Shown piece after piece: positions 34,238 to 43,100 of a stretch of 64,000 bases of DNA. The notes beneath the pieces are model-generated. The model was not told the origin of the DNA. It ran no database searches and saw only the letters and a program-made list of their open reading frames with translations. The DNA comes from Streptomyces sp. NBC_01298. GTDB taxonomy: Bacteria > Actinomycetota > Actinomycetes > Streptomycetales > Streptomycetaceae. The stretch's first letter is position 1, and each line of letters opens with the position of its first letter. The stretch lies in contig NZ_CP108414.1 of the NCBI RefSeq assembly GCF_035978755.1, positions 3,038,001-3,102,000 on the forward strand. The letters are read 5' to 3'. Made by a program: the position numbers and the translations under genes.

Positions 34238-34887
34238 TGCCGTTCCGCGAGATCAACTCGAAGATGGTCGAGGCCCAGGTGATCCCGGGCCAGAAGATGT
34301 ACAGCCAGCGCGGCGCGATGCTCGCGTACCGCGGCGAGGTCTCCTTCACCCCGAGCCTGACCGGCGGCCAGGGCGGCGTGATGGGCATGATCGGGCGCCG
34401 CGTGGCGAACGAACAGACCCCGCTGATGGAGGTCGAGGGCAGCGGCACCGTGATGTTCGGCCACGGCGGCCACCACATCCAGGTCATCAGCCTCACCGGC
34501 GAGACGCTCTACGTGGAGGCCGACCGGCTGCTCGCCTTCGACGGCACCCTCCAGCAGGGCACGATGTTCATGGGCGCGCAGGGCGGGGTCATGGGCATGG
34601 TGCGCGGCCAGGTCACCGGCCAGGGCCTGTTCACCACCACCCTCAAGGGCCACGGCTCGGTGGCCGTGATGGCCCACGGCGGGGTCATCGAGCTGCCGAT
34701 CACCCCGAACCGCCCGATCCACGTGGACCCGCAGGCCTACGTCGCCCACCACGGCGAGGTCCGCAACAAGCTGTCCACGGCGCTGGGCTGGCGCGACATG
34801 GTCGGGCGCGGCTCGGGCGAGGCGTTCCAGCTGGAGCTGTCCGGCCAGGGCGCGGTGTACGTACAGGCCTCGGAGGAGAAGCTGTGA
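34237..34887 (+). CDS. AIM24 family protein, copy 2
   Basis: 216 residues from ATG 34237, which shares one base with the previous stop (TGATG). It carries the same blocks as copy 1: GAMLAYRGEVSF, LYVEADRLLAFDGTL, GQGLFTTTLKGHGSVAV, IHVDPQAYVAHHGEV and GQGAVYVQASE. It has an internal duplicated GGVMGMIGRR / GGVMGMVRGQ motif, rich in Gly and Met. Tight coupling implies that the three proteins are made in a fixed ratio and may assemble together, an inference. Confidence 0.9.
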   Translation: MPFREINSKMVEAQVIPGQKMYSQRGAMLAYRGEVSFTPSLTGGQGGVMGMIGRRVANEQTPLMEVEGSGTVMFGHGGHHIQVISLTGETLYVEADRLLAFDGTLQQGTMFMGAQGGVMGMVRGQVTGQGLFTTTLKGHGSVAVMAHGGVIELPITPNRPIHVDPQAYVAHHGEVRNKLSTALGWRDMVGRGSGEAFQLELSGQGAVYVQASEEKL

Positions 34888-35711
34888 CTTACCAGCCTGG
34901 ACCGAGTGGTCCCGTGACCGGCGGACCGGGTGGTCCGACCGTCTTCGACCCGTACACCCTGCCGTCCGACGACAACGTCAACGCCTACACCTTCTGCGTG
35001 GAGCTCAAGGGGAGCCAGTGGTTCCTGCAGAAGGGCAAGATGATCGCCTACTACGGGCGCATCGAGTTCAACGGCATCGGCCACGGCCGGTTCGACCGGC
35101 TGCTGCGCACCAGCTTCCATTCGCCGCTGCACGCGAGCGACTGGGTGGTGGCCGAGGGCCAGGGCAAGATGCTGCTGGCCGACCGGGCCTTCGACGTGAA
35201 CTCGTACGACCTGGACAACGGCAACCTGACCATCCGGTCGGGGAACCTGCTCGCCTACCAGCCCTCGCTGGCGCTGAAGCAGTCGATCGTCCCGGGCTTC
35301 CTCACCCTGATCGGAACCGGGAAGTTCGTGGCCGCCTCCAGCGGTCCGGTGGTGTTCATGGAGCCGCCGCTGCGCGTGGACCCGCAGGCGCTGGTGGGGT
35401 GGGCGGACTGCCCTTCCCCCTGCCACCACTACGACCACGGGTACATGTCGGGCGTGCTCGGCGGCCTGCGCTCGCTGACGGGCATCGGGGGCTCCTCGGG
35501 CGAGGAGCACCAGTTCGAGTTCGTGGGCGCGGGTACGGTCCTGCTCCAGTCCTCGGAGATGCTGATGCCGGAGCAGGCGATCGGGGCGGTGGGTCCCGGG
35601 GCGGCCACGGGCCAGGCGCAGGGCGTGCCCGGGCAGGGTCCGCTGGGGCAGCTCGGCGTACCGCGCATGCCGGGGCAGCTGGGTGATCTCCAGAGGCGCT
35701 TCGGGCTGTAG
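34884..35711 (+). CDS. AIM24 family protein, copy 3 with extended tails
   Basis: 275 residues from GTG 34884, overlapping the copy 2 stop by four bases. The N-terminal 30 residues are Gly/Pro-rich (PGPSGPVTGGPGGPT) and the C-terminal 50 are Gly/Gln/Pro-rich, flanking an AIM24 core (GKMIAYYGRIEF, LTIRSGNLLAYQPSL, LRVDPQALVGWADCPSPCHHYDHGY). The core contains a CPSPCHH cluster not in the other copies, a possible metal site. It ends the operon; a MarR gene with its own promoter follows after 60 bases. Confidence 0.88.
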   Translation: MTYQPGPSGPVTGGPGGPTVFDPYTLPSDDNVNAYTFCVELKGSQWFLQKGKMIAYYGRIEFNGIGHGRFDRLLRTSFHSPLHASDWVVAEGQGKMLLADRAFDVNSYDLDNGNLTIRSGNLLAYQPSLALKQSIVPGFLTLIGTGKFVAASSGPVVFMEPPLRVDPQALVGWADCPSPCHHYDHGYMSGVLGGLRSLTGIGGSSGEEHQFEFVGAGTVLLQSSEMLMPEQAIGAVGPGAATGQAQGVPGQGPLGQLGVPRMPGQLGDLQRRFGL

Positions 35712-35735
35712 GAAACCTCTCACCTCCCCGCATTT

Positions 35736-35774
35736 TTGTACGTAATTCAACTTCTTAGGTAGAGTTCTTTCATG
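35736..35774 (+). promoter_or_regulatory. sigma70-like promoter of the MarR gene, probably leaderless
   Basis: TTGTAC (35736-35741), an 18-base spacer and TAGAGT (35760-35765) put the transcription start at about the ATG at 35772. No ribosome-binding site is present. CAACT and AGAGTT flank the spacer as an imperfect inverted repeat that could be the MarR operator. Confidence 0.6.
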
Positions 35775-36257
35775 GAGACCATCGAGACCGAGACGGCCAC
35801 CCGCTGGCTGACCGACGCCGAGCAGTGCGCCTGGCGCACCCACCTGGACGTCAGCAGACTGCTGTCGCACCAGCTGGAAAAGGACCTCCAGCCTTTCGGG
35901 CTCACCAACAACGACTACGAGATCCTCGTGAACCTCTCCGAATCCGAGGAACACCGGATGCGGATGAGCGATCTCGCGACCTCGACGCTGCAGTCCAAGA
36001 GCCGGCTCTCCCACCAGATCACCCGCATGGAATCGGCGGGCCTGGTCCGCCGTGTGAACTGCGAGTCCGACCGCCGCGGGCTCTACGCCGTCCTCACGCC
36101 CGAGGGCATGGAGACCATGCGCAAGGTCGCCCCGCACCACGTGGCGTCCGTCCGCCGGCACTTCATCGACCTGCTCCCCCCGGACGCCCTCGCCGCGCTG
36201 CGCGCCGCGCTGACACCCGTCGCCGAGCACCTGCGCGCGGGCCGCGGCAAGGCCTGA
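35772..36257 (+). CDS. MarR-family transcriptional regulator
   Basis: 161 residues from ATG 35772. The winged HTH is typical: LTNNDYEILVNLSESEEHRMRMSDLATSTLQSKSRLSHQITRMESAGLVRRVNCESDRRGLYAVLTPEG in outline. The C-terminal dimerisation helices follow (LRAALTPVAEHLRAG). It has its own AT-rich promoter with an inverted repeat overlapping the core elements, so autorepression is likely. It lies between the AIM24 operon and a PepSY gene; either could be a target. Ligand unknown. Confidence 0.92.
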   Translation: METIETETATRWLTDAEQCAWRTHLDVSRLLSHQLEKDLQPFGLTNNDYEILVNLSESEEHRMRMSDLATSTLQSKSRLSHQITRMESAGLVRRVNCESDRRGLYAVLTPEGMETMRKVAPHHVASVRRHFIDLLPPDALAALRAALTPVAEHLRAGRGKA

Positions 36258-36381
36258 GGCCCGGGTCGCTCGACGCGCCCATCACGGCGGATCACCGGAC
36301 AATGGTGGGTGGCAACGCACTCGCAGCCGGCCCTCGCCGAGCGACCGTAGGCGCACGTGGCCGGCCTGAGGAGGTCCAGTC

Positions 36382-36948
36382 ATGCAGCGCAATACATACG
36401 TTTCGGCGGCCGCGGCCGTGGTCCTGGCCCTGGGGGGGCCGGTGGCGGCCGCGGCGACGGCAGCCGCCGCCCCGACGGCCCTGACCGCGGCCACCGCCGC
36501 GCGCGCCGACGTGACCGCCGAGGCGGCGGCCCAGGCGGCCCTGAAGGCCAACCCCGGAGTCATCGAGTCCCTGGACCGCGACGGCGCGGTCTGGCACGTG
36601 GACGTCGTCAGCAAGGACGGCACCCACTCGGAGCTGGAGGTGGACGCCGCGAGCGGCAGCGTCACCAAGGAGAACCAGGACGACGACCAGAAGGCCGACG
36701 ACTACGCCTCGCTGCTCGCCGCGAAGGTGACCGCCGAGCAGGCCATGAAGACGGCCGTGGCCGCCCACCCCGGCAAGGTCTGGTCGGTGGAGTGGGATGA
36801 CGACGACGACAACGGCCGCGCCGCCACCTGGAACGTCGAGGTCAAGACGACCGACGGGAAGACCCAGAACGTCCACGTGGACACGGCCACGGCGAAGGTC
36901 GTCTCGTCCGACGCGGACGACGACGACAGCGACGACGGGAACAACTGA
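36382..36948 (+). CDS. secreted PepSY-domain protein
   Basis: 188 residues from ATG 36382 with GAGGAGG upstream. A signal peptide (YVSAAAAVVLALGGPVAAAATAAAA) precedes two PepSY repeats: about 43-95 (TAEAAAQAALKANPGVIESLDRDGAVWHVDVV) and about 112-175 (TAEQAMKTAVAAHPGKVWSVEW). It ends in an Asp-rich tail (DADDDDSDDGNN). PepSY proteins are often periplasmic or cell-surface inhibitors or companions of peptidases. It is a monocistronic gene ended by a long hairpin. The acidic tail may bind cations. Confidence 0.9.
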   Translation: MQRNTYVSAAAAVVLALGGPVAAAATAAAAPTALTAATAARADVTAEAAAQAALKANPGVIESLDRDGAVWHVDVVSKDGTHSELEVDAASGSVTKENQDDDQKADDYASLLAAKVTAEQAMKTAVAAHPGKVWSVEWDDDDDNGRAATWNVEVKTTDGKTQNVHVDTATAKVVSSDADDDDSDDGNN

Positions 36949-36958
36949 GCCCCGCGGA

Positions 36959-37010
36959 CCACACGCACCGAAGCCGCACCCCGTGGAGGGGGTGCGGCTT
37001 CCGTGTGTGG
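36959..37010. terminator. bidirectional terminator between PepSY and bL37 genes
   Basis: CCGAAGCCGCACCCC and GGGGTGCGGCTTCCG pair around a GTGGA loop, with further CCACAC/GTGTGG pairing at the base. It serves both converging genes. Confidence 0.85.
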
Positions 37011-37023
37011 TCTGTGCTCACGG

Positions 37024-37098
37024 TCAGCTGTTGGGACGCTTTCCGTGGTTGGCCTTCTTCTTCTTGCGGGCTCGCTTCTTGTTGCCGCGCTTCGCCAT
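37024..37098 (-). CDS. 50S ribosomal protein bL37 (24 residues)
   Basis: A 24-codon gene from ATG 37098 to TGA 37024, preceded by the strong site AGGGAGG. The peptide starts MAKRGNKKRARKKKKAN and ends HGKRPNS, 13 of 24 residues Lys or Arg. It matches from memory the actinobacterial ribosomal protein bL37 found in mycobacterial 50S structures, which starts MAKRGRKKR and ends ANHGKRPN followed by one residue. It would bind 23S rRNA. The gene is too short for normal gene calling and is easily missed. It faces the PepSY gene and shares its terminator; meaB follows upstream on the same strand side. Confidence 0.9.
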   Translation of the reverse strand: MAKRGNKKRARKKKKANHGKRPNS

Positions 37099-37201
37099 GA
37101 AACCTCCCTGCGTTGGGGCATTCCGGGCGTTCGCCAGTCTATGACCGGCCCGCGGGCTCCGCATCCGGTTCCGGTGGATCCACCCGATCCACCGGATCGA
37201 C

Positions 37202-38179
37202 CTATTCCGTCGGATCCGCCGGTTCCGTCAGCGTCGCCAGCAGCGCGTCCGAGGCCGCGTACGGATCCAGCTCGCCCGCCGCCACCCGCCCGGCCAGCGC
37301 GTCCAGGCGGGCGTCGCCGTGCACGTCGGCCAGCCGGGCCCGCAGCGCGGTGATCGCGATGGTCTCCACCTCGCGCGCGGCCCGGGCCGTACGCCGCTGC
37401 GCCAGCACCCCGCGCTCGTCCATCCACGCCCGGTGCTTCTCCAGCGCCTCGACCAGCTCGTCGATGCCGGTACCGCGCGCCGCGACCGTCTTCACGATCG
37501 GCGGCCGCCAGTCGCCCTTGCCCCGGGACTCCCCCAGGCTCAGCATGTGGTTCAGCTCCCGGGCGGTGGCGTCCGCGCCGTCCCGGTCGGCCTTGTTCAC
37601 CACGTAGACGTCGCCGATCTCCAGAATGCCCGCCTTCGCGGCCTGGATCCCGTCGCCCATCCCGGGGGCCAGCAGCACCACCGAGGTGTCCGCCTGCGCC
37701 GCGATCTCCACCTCCGACTGCCCGACCCCGACGGTCTCGACCAGGATCACCTCGCAGCCGGCCGCGTCCAGCACCCGGATCGCCTGCGGGGCGGCCCATG
37801 CGAGCCCGCCCAGGTGGCCTCGGGTGGCCATGGAGCGGATGTAGACCCCCGGGTCGGAGGCGTGGTCCGACATCCGCACCCGGTCGCCCAGCAGGGCGCC
37901 CCCGCTGAACGGCGAGGACGGGTCGACGGCCAGGACGCCGACCCGCTTGCCGGCCTGCCGGTACGCGGAAACCAGCGCCGAGGTCGTCGTGGACTTGCCG
38001 ACGCCCGGGGAGCCGGTGAGGCCCACCACGTACGCGGTGCCCGTGAGCGGCGCCAGCGCCGCCATCACCTCGCGCAGCTGCGGGGACGCCCCCTCGACCA
38101 GCGAGATCAGCCGGGCGACCGCTCGCGGCCTGCCCTCACGGGCCTGGGCCACCAGCTGGGGGACGTCCACCACCGTCAT
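37202..38179 (-). CDS. meaB: methylmalonyl-CoA mutase-associated GTPase
   Basis: 325 residues from ATG 38179 (MTVVDVPQLVAQAREG). G3E-family P-loop GTPase with Walker A GSPGVGKS (56-63), VGVLAVDPSSPFSGGALLGDRVRM, ETVGVGQSE (switch) and VVNKAD (base specificity). MeaB-type proteins gate adenosylcobalamin loading and protect B12 mutases from inactivation. Adjacent thiolase and mce genes support a propionyl/methylmalonyl-CoA context, and icmA in the same window is a possible client. The gap to the thiolase gene is 77 bases on the same strand, so co-transcription is likely. Confidence 0.95.
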   Translation of the reverse strand: MTVVDVPQLVAQAREGRPRAVARLISLVEGASPQLREVMAALAPLTGTAYVVGLTGSPGVGKSTTTSALVSAYRQAGKRVGVLAVDPSSPFSGGALLGDRVRMSDHASDPGVYIRSMATRGHLGGLAWAAPQAIRVLDAAGCEVILVETVGVGQSEVEIAAQADTSVVLLAPGMGDGIQAAKAGILEIGDVYVVNKADRDGADATARELNHMLSLGESRGKGDWRPPIVKTVAARGTGIDELVEALEKHRAWMDERGVLAQRRTARAAREVETIAITALRARLADVHGDARLDALAGRVAAGELDPYAASDALLATLTEPADPTE

Positions 38180-38256
38180 ACGTGCTGCGCTCCTCGGTTC
38201 TCTTACGGGTAACGGGTACGAGCGGGGGTGCGGGCGGCCTTCCGGCCGCCCCTCCC

Positions 38257-39453
38257 CTACGGGACGCGGACGATCAGGGCGTCGCCCTGCCCGCCGCCGC
38301 CGCACAGGGCGGCCGCGCCGACCCCGCCGCCGCGGCGCTTGAGCTCCAGCGCCAGGTGCAGCACCACGCGGGCGCCGGACATGCCGATCGGGTGACCCAG
38401 GGCGATGGCGCCGCCGTTGACGTTCACCTTTTCCGGGGTCACTCCGAGGTCCTTCATCGACTGCACGGCGACCGCCGCGAAGGCCTCGTTGATCTCGATG
38501 AGGTCGAGGTCCTCGACGCCGAGGCCCTCCTTCTTCAGGGCGTGCAGGATCGCGTTGGAGGGCTGCGACTGGAGCGAGTTGTCCGGGCCCGCCACATTGC
38601 CGTGGGCGCCGATCTCGGCGAGCCACTCCAGGCCGAGCTCCTCGGCCTTGGCCTTGCTCATCACGACCACGGCGGCGGCGCCGTCGGAGATCTGCGAGGA
38701 GGTGCCGGCCGTGATGGTGCCGTCCTTGGCGAAGGCGGGACGCAGCTTGCCGAGGGACTCGACCGTGGTCTCGGCCCGGATGCCCTCGTCCTGCGAGAAC
38801 ACCACCGGCTCGCCCTTGCGCTGCGGGATCTCGACCGGGGTGATCTCGGCCTCGAAGACGCCGTTCTTCTGCGCGGCGGCGGCGCGCTGGTGGGAGGTGG
38901 CCGCGAAGGCGTCCTGCGGGGCCCGCTCGATGCCCAGACGGGTGTTGTGCGTCTCGGTGGACAGGCCCATCGGGATGTTCTCGAAGGCGTCGGTGAGACC
39001 GTCGTAGGCCATCGCGTCGAGCATCTCGATGGCGCCGTACTTGAAGCCCTCGCGGGACTTCGGCAGCAGGTGCGGGGCGTTGGTCATGGACTCCTGACCG
39101 CCCGCGACCACGATGTCGAACTCCCCGGCGCGGATGAGCTGGTCGGCCAGGGCGATGGCGTCGAGGCCCGACAGGCACACCTTGTTGATGGTGAGCGCGG
39201 GAACGTTCATCGGGATCCCGCCCTTGACGGCGGCCTGGCGCGCGGGGATCTGACCCGCTCCGGCCTGCAGCACCTGGCCCATGATCACGTACTGGACCTG
39301 GTCGCCGGAGATCCCGGCGCGTTCCAGCGCGGACTTGATGGCGAAGCCGCCGAGGTCGGCACCCGAGAAGGACTTCAGCGAGCCGAGCAGTCGCCCCATG
39401 GGCGTGCGGGCCCCGGCGACGATCACTGACGTGGAGTTGTTCGTTCCGGACAT
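38257..39453 (-). CDS. acetyl-CoA C-acetyltransferase (thiolase)
   Basis: 398 residues from ATG 39453. Biosynthetic-type thiolase with nucleophile Cys93 ([10 protein letters not shown]), the [12 protein letters not shown] motif, His in [16 protein letters not shown] and the second Cys in [14 protein letters not shown]. It condenses two acetyl-CoA to acetoacetyl-CoA or the reverse. It is upstream of meaB and divergent from mce. With the 3-hydroxybutyryl-CoA dehydrogenase at 56738 it could feed butyryl-CoA and ethylmalonyl-CoA-type chemistry, an inference. Confidence 0.95.
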   Translation of the reverse strand: MSGTNNSTSVIVAGARTPMGRLLGSLKSFSGADLGGFAIKSALERAGISGDQVQYVIMGQVLQAGAGQIPARQAAVKGGIPMNVPALTINKVCLSGLDAIALADQLIRAGEFDIVVAGGQESMTNAPHLLPKSREGFKYGAIEMLDAMAYDGLTDAFENIPMGLSTETHNTRLGIERAPQDAFAATSHQRAAAAQKNGVFEAEITPVEIPQRKGEPVVFSQDEGIRAETTVESLGKLRPAFAKDGTITAGTSSQISDGAAAVVVMSKAKAEELGLEWLAEIGAHGNVAGPDNSLQSQPSNAILHALKKEGLGVEDLDLIEINEAFAAVAVQSMKDLGVTPEKVNVNGGAIALGHPIGMSGARVVLHLALELKRRGGGVGAAALCGGGGQGDALIVRVP

Positions 39454-39588
39454 GGAGCACAGCCCCTTGAGATGAGGAGTGAACGAGGGTTTACCCGAAT
39501 GTACTGAGCGGTACCCGTGCCGTCACCGGCACGTCAGTGTGATCGCGCGCACGTTGCGTAACCGCGCCGCTGGCGCTGCACTGTGTCC

Positions 39589-40017
39589 ATGCTGACAAGA
39601 ATCGACCACATCGGGATCGCCTGCTTCGACCTGGACAAGACGGTTGAGTTCTACCGTGCCACGTACGGGTTCGAGGTGTTCCACTCCGAGGTCAACGAGG
39701 AGCAGGGCGTCCGCGAGGCCATGCTGAAGATCAACGGGACCTCCGACGGCGGAGCCTCCTACATCCAGCTCCTGGAGCCCACCCGCGAGGATTCCGCGGT
39801 CGGCAAGTGGCTGGCCAAGAACGGCGAGGGCGTCCACCACATCGCCTTCGGCACCGAGGACGTCCTGGGCGACTCGGAGGCCATCCGAGGCAAGGGCGTC
39901 CGCGTCCTCTACGACCAGCCCCGCACCGGCTCGATGGGCTCCTCGATCACCTTCCTGCACCCCAAGGACTGCCACGGCGTCCTCACCGAACTGGTCACGA
40001 GCAGCCCCGAGCACTGA
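39589..40017 (+). CDS. mce: methylmalonyl-CoA epimerase
   Basis: 142 residues from ATG 39589; a GTG two codons earlier is possible. VOC-fold enzyme that interconverts the (R) and (S) isomers of methylmalonyl-CoA. The metal ligands are visible: His7 (RIDHIG), His84 (VHHIAFG) and Glu134 (VLTELV). It is divergent from the thiolase-meaB pair and upstream of scy, the order I recall in S. coelicolor. A CCCCGGCCG...CGGCCGGGG hairpin follows the stop. Confidence 0.95.
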   Translation: MLTRIDHIGIACFDLDKTVEFYRATYGFEVFHSEVNEEQGVREAMLKINGTSDGGASYIQLLEPTREDSAVGKWLAKNGEGVHHIAFGTEDVLGDSEAIRGKGVRVLYDQPRTGSMGSSITFLHPKDCHGVLTELVTSSPEH

Positions 40018-40027
40018 TGTCCCGTTT

Positions 40028-40062
40028 CCCCGGCCGGTAGAGTGGCTTTGGCTCGGCCGGGG
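40028..40062 (+). terminator. hairpin after mce
   Basis: CCCCGGCCG (40028-40036) pairs with CGGCCGGGG (40054-40062) across a 17-base loop that contains TAGAGT, a possible -10. It may both end mce and mark the start of the scy promoter region. Confidence 0.6.
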
Positions 40063-40198
40063 TTCGGTGCGGGGACGGGGTCGGGGCCTGTATCGCCCGA
40101 CCCGGGATCTGACACCATTCCCCGGGGGCGTCGTTCAGCGGGCGGACGGCGCTCGTTTGGGATCGGGCTTGCGACCAGGGGACGGATGGGACCGCGCT

Positions 40199-43100
40199 GT
40201 GCGGGGCTACGAAAGCCAGGAGAGCCATCAGGCCGAGGCCGACCATCTCTCGCGCTTCGAAGCCGAGATGGAGCGGCTGAAGAAGGAACGCGGGAAGGCC
40301 GTCCAGCACGCCGATGACCTGGGGTACCAGGTCGAGGTGCTGCGCGCCAAGCTCCACGAGGTACGCCGCAACCTGGCGTCCCGCCCCGCCTACGACGGCG
40401 CGGACATGGGGTATCAGGCGGAGCAGCTGCTCCGTAATGCCCAGATCCAGGCCGACCAGATGCGTTCCGACGCCGAGCGCGAACTGCGCGACGTACGGGC
40501 GCAGACCCAGCGCATCCTCCAGGAGCACGCCGAGCACCAGGCACGGCTCCAGGCCGAGCTGCACGCCGAGGCCGTCAACCGCCGCCAGCGCCTGGACCAG
40601 GAGCTGAGCGAGCGCCGCCAGACGGTGGAAGCCCACGTCAACGAGAACGTGGCCTGGGCCGAGCAGTTGCGCGCCCGCACCGAGGCCCAGGCCCGCCGGC
40701 TCATGGACGAGTCCCGCGTCGAGGCCGAACAGACCCTGAACACCGCGCGCGCCGAGGCCGCCCGGGTCGCCTCCGAGGCCACCCGCCGGCTCGCCTCGGA
40801 GAACGAATCCGCCCGCGCCGAGGCCGAGTCGACGCTGCTGCGCGCCCGCAAGGAGGCCGAGCGGCTGCTGACCGCCGCCTCCGCGCAGGCCCAGGAGGCC
40901 ACCGAGCACGCGGAGCGGCTGCGCTCCACCACCTCCGCGGAGGCCGAGCAGACCCGTCGCCAGACGATGGATCTGGGCCGGGTCGCCGAACAGCGCACCC
41001 AGGAGGCCGAAGGGGCCCTGCGCGAGGCGCGCGGGGCCGCGGAGAAGCTGCTCGCGGAGGCCAAGGAGAGCGCCGCGCGGCAGCTCGCATCGGCGGAGTC
41101 CGTCAACGAGCAGCGCACCCGTACGGCCAAGGAGCAGGTGGCCCGGCTGGTCGGCCAGGCCAACAAGGAGGCCGAGACCCTCAAGGCCGAGGCCGAGCAG
41201 GCGCTCGCCGATGCCCGCGAGCAGACCGAGCGGCTGCGCAAGGAGGCCGGCGAGCAGGCCCGTACCGCCGCGGCCGAGGACACGGCGGCCCAGCTGGCGA
41301 AGGCGGCCCGCACCGCCGAGGAGGTCCTGAACAAGGCCTCGGAGGACGCCCGCGCCACCACCCGGGCGGCGTCGGAGGAGGCCGAGCGGATCCGCGGCGA
41401 GGCCGAGGCGGAGGCCGAGCGGCTGCGCGCCCAGGCCGCGGCCACGGCCGATGAGCTCAAGGGCGCCGCGAAGGACGACACGGAGGAGTACCGGGCCCGT
41501 ACGGTCGAACTCCAGGAGGAGGCCCGCCGGCTGCGCGGCGAGGCCGAGCAGCTGCGCGCGGAGGCCGTCGCCGAGGGCGAGCGGATCCGCGGCGAGGCCC
41601 GCCGCGAGGCGGTCCAGCAGATCGAGGAGGCGGCCCGCACCGCCGAGGAGCTGCTGGGCAAGTCCCGGGCCGACGCCGACGAGGTGCGCTCGGCGGCGAA
41701 CACGGAGAGCGAGCGGGTCCGCGGCGAGGCCGTCGAGCGGGCCACGACCCTGCGCAAGCAGGCCGAGGAGACCCTGGAGCGGACCCGCGCCGAGGCCGAC
41801 CGGCTGCGCGCGGAGGCCGAGGAAGAGTCCGAGTCGGTACGCGCCGAGGCGGACGCCGCGGCCGCCGTGCGGCGCGAGGAGACCGAGCGGGCGCTGGCGG
41901 CGAAGCGGGCGGAGGCCGACGAGGAGCTCGTCCGGCTGCACACCGACGCCGAGGGCCGCCTGACGACGGCCGAGCAGACGCTGCGCGACGCCCGGGCGGC
42001 CGCGGAGAGCATCCGCAAGGAGACCACCGAGGAGAGCGACCGGCTCCGCGCGGAGTCCGCCGAGCGGATCCGCGCGCTGCAGGCGCAGTCGGAGGCGGAG
42101 GCGGAGACGCTGCGCACCGACGCCGCCGAGGACGCCGGCCGGGTCCGCGCGGAGGCCGAGCAGAACGCGGTACGGCTGACCGGCGAGGCCGAGGCGGAGG
42201 CGGAGCGGCTGCGCTCCGAGGCGCAGGAGACCGCGGACCGGCTGCGCGCGGAGGCCAAGGCCGCCGCCGAGCGGGTCGCGCAGGAGGCCGCCGAGGCGCT
42301 GGCCGCCGCCCAGGAGGAGGCCGCCCGGCGCCGCCGGGAGTCCGAGGAGACTCTGGCTTCGGCGCGTACCGACGCGGAGAGCGAGCGCGCCCAGGCCCGG
42401 GAGGAGAGCGAGGAGCTCCTCGCCCAGGCCCGCAAGCGGTCCGAGGAGGCCACGGCCGAGGCCGTCTGGCTCACCGAGGAGGCCGAGCGGCGCGCGTCCG
42501 AGGTGGTCGCGGCGGCCGAGGCCACCGCCCAGCAGGTGCGCGAAGCCGTGGCCGGACTGCACGAGCAGGCCGAGGAAGAGGTCGCGGGGCTGCGCAGCGC
42601 GGCCGAACACGCGGCGGAGCGTGCGAAGACGGAGGCCGAGGAGGAGTCCGGCCGGGTCCGCGCCGACGCCTACGCGGAGCGGGAGCGGGCCACCGAGGAC
42701 GCCAACCGGATCCGCAGCGAGGCGCGCACGGAGACGGACGCGGCGAAGGAGCTGGCCGCGCGCACGGTCGGCGACGCGATCGCCGAGGCCGAGCAGCTGC
42801 GCACGGACACGGCGGAGTACGCGCAGCGGGTGCGTACGGAGGCCACCGACGCGCTGGCCGCCTCCGAGCGCGATGCGGCCCGTACGAAGGCCGACGCCCG
42901 CGACGACGCCAACCGGATCCGCGGCGAGGCCGCGGAGTCCCTGGAGGCCGCCCGCACCGAGGGCGGCCGGATCGTGGCGGAGGCCACGGCCGAGGCGGAA
43001 CGCCGCACCGAGGAGACCCGCGCGGCCACCGAGGCCACGGTCGCCGCGGCCGCCGCGGAGGCGGCGCGGCTCACGGCAGAGGCCGAGGCAGCCGCCGAGG

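Noticed and set aside
36382-36948. Peptidase assignment for the PepSY protein
   Set aside because: Only PepSY repeats are present; no catalytic domain.
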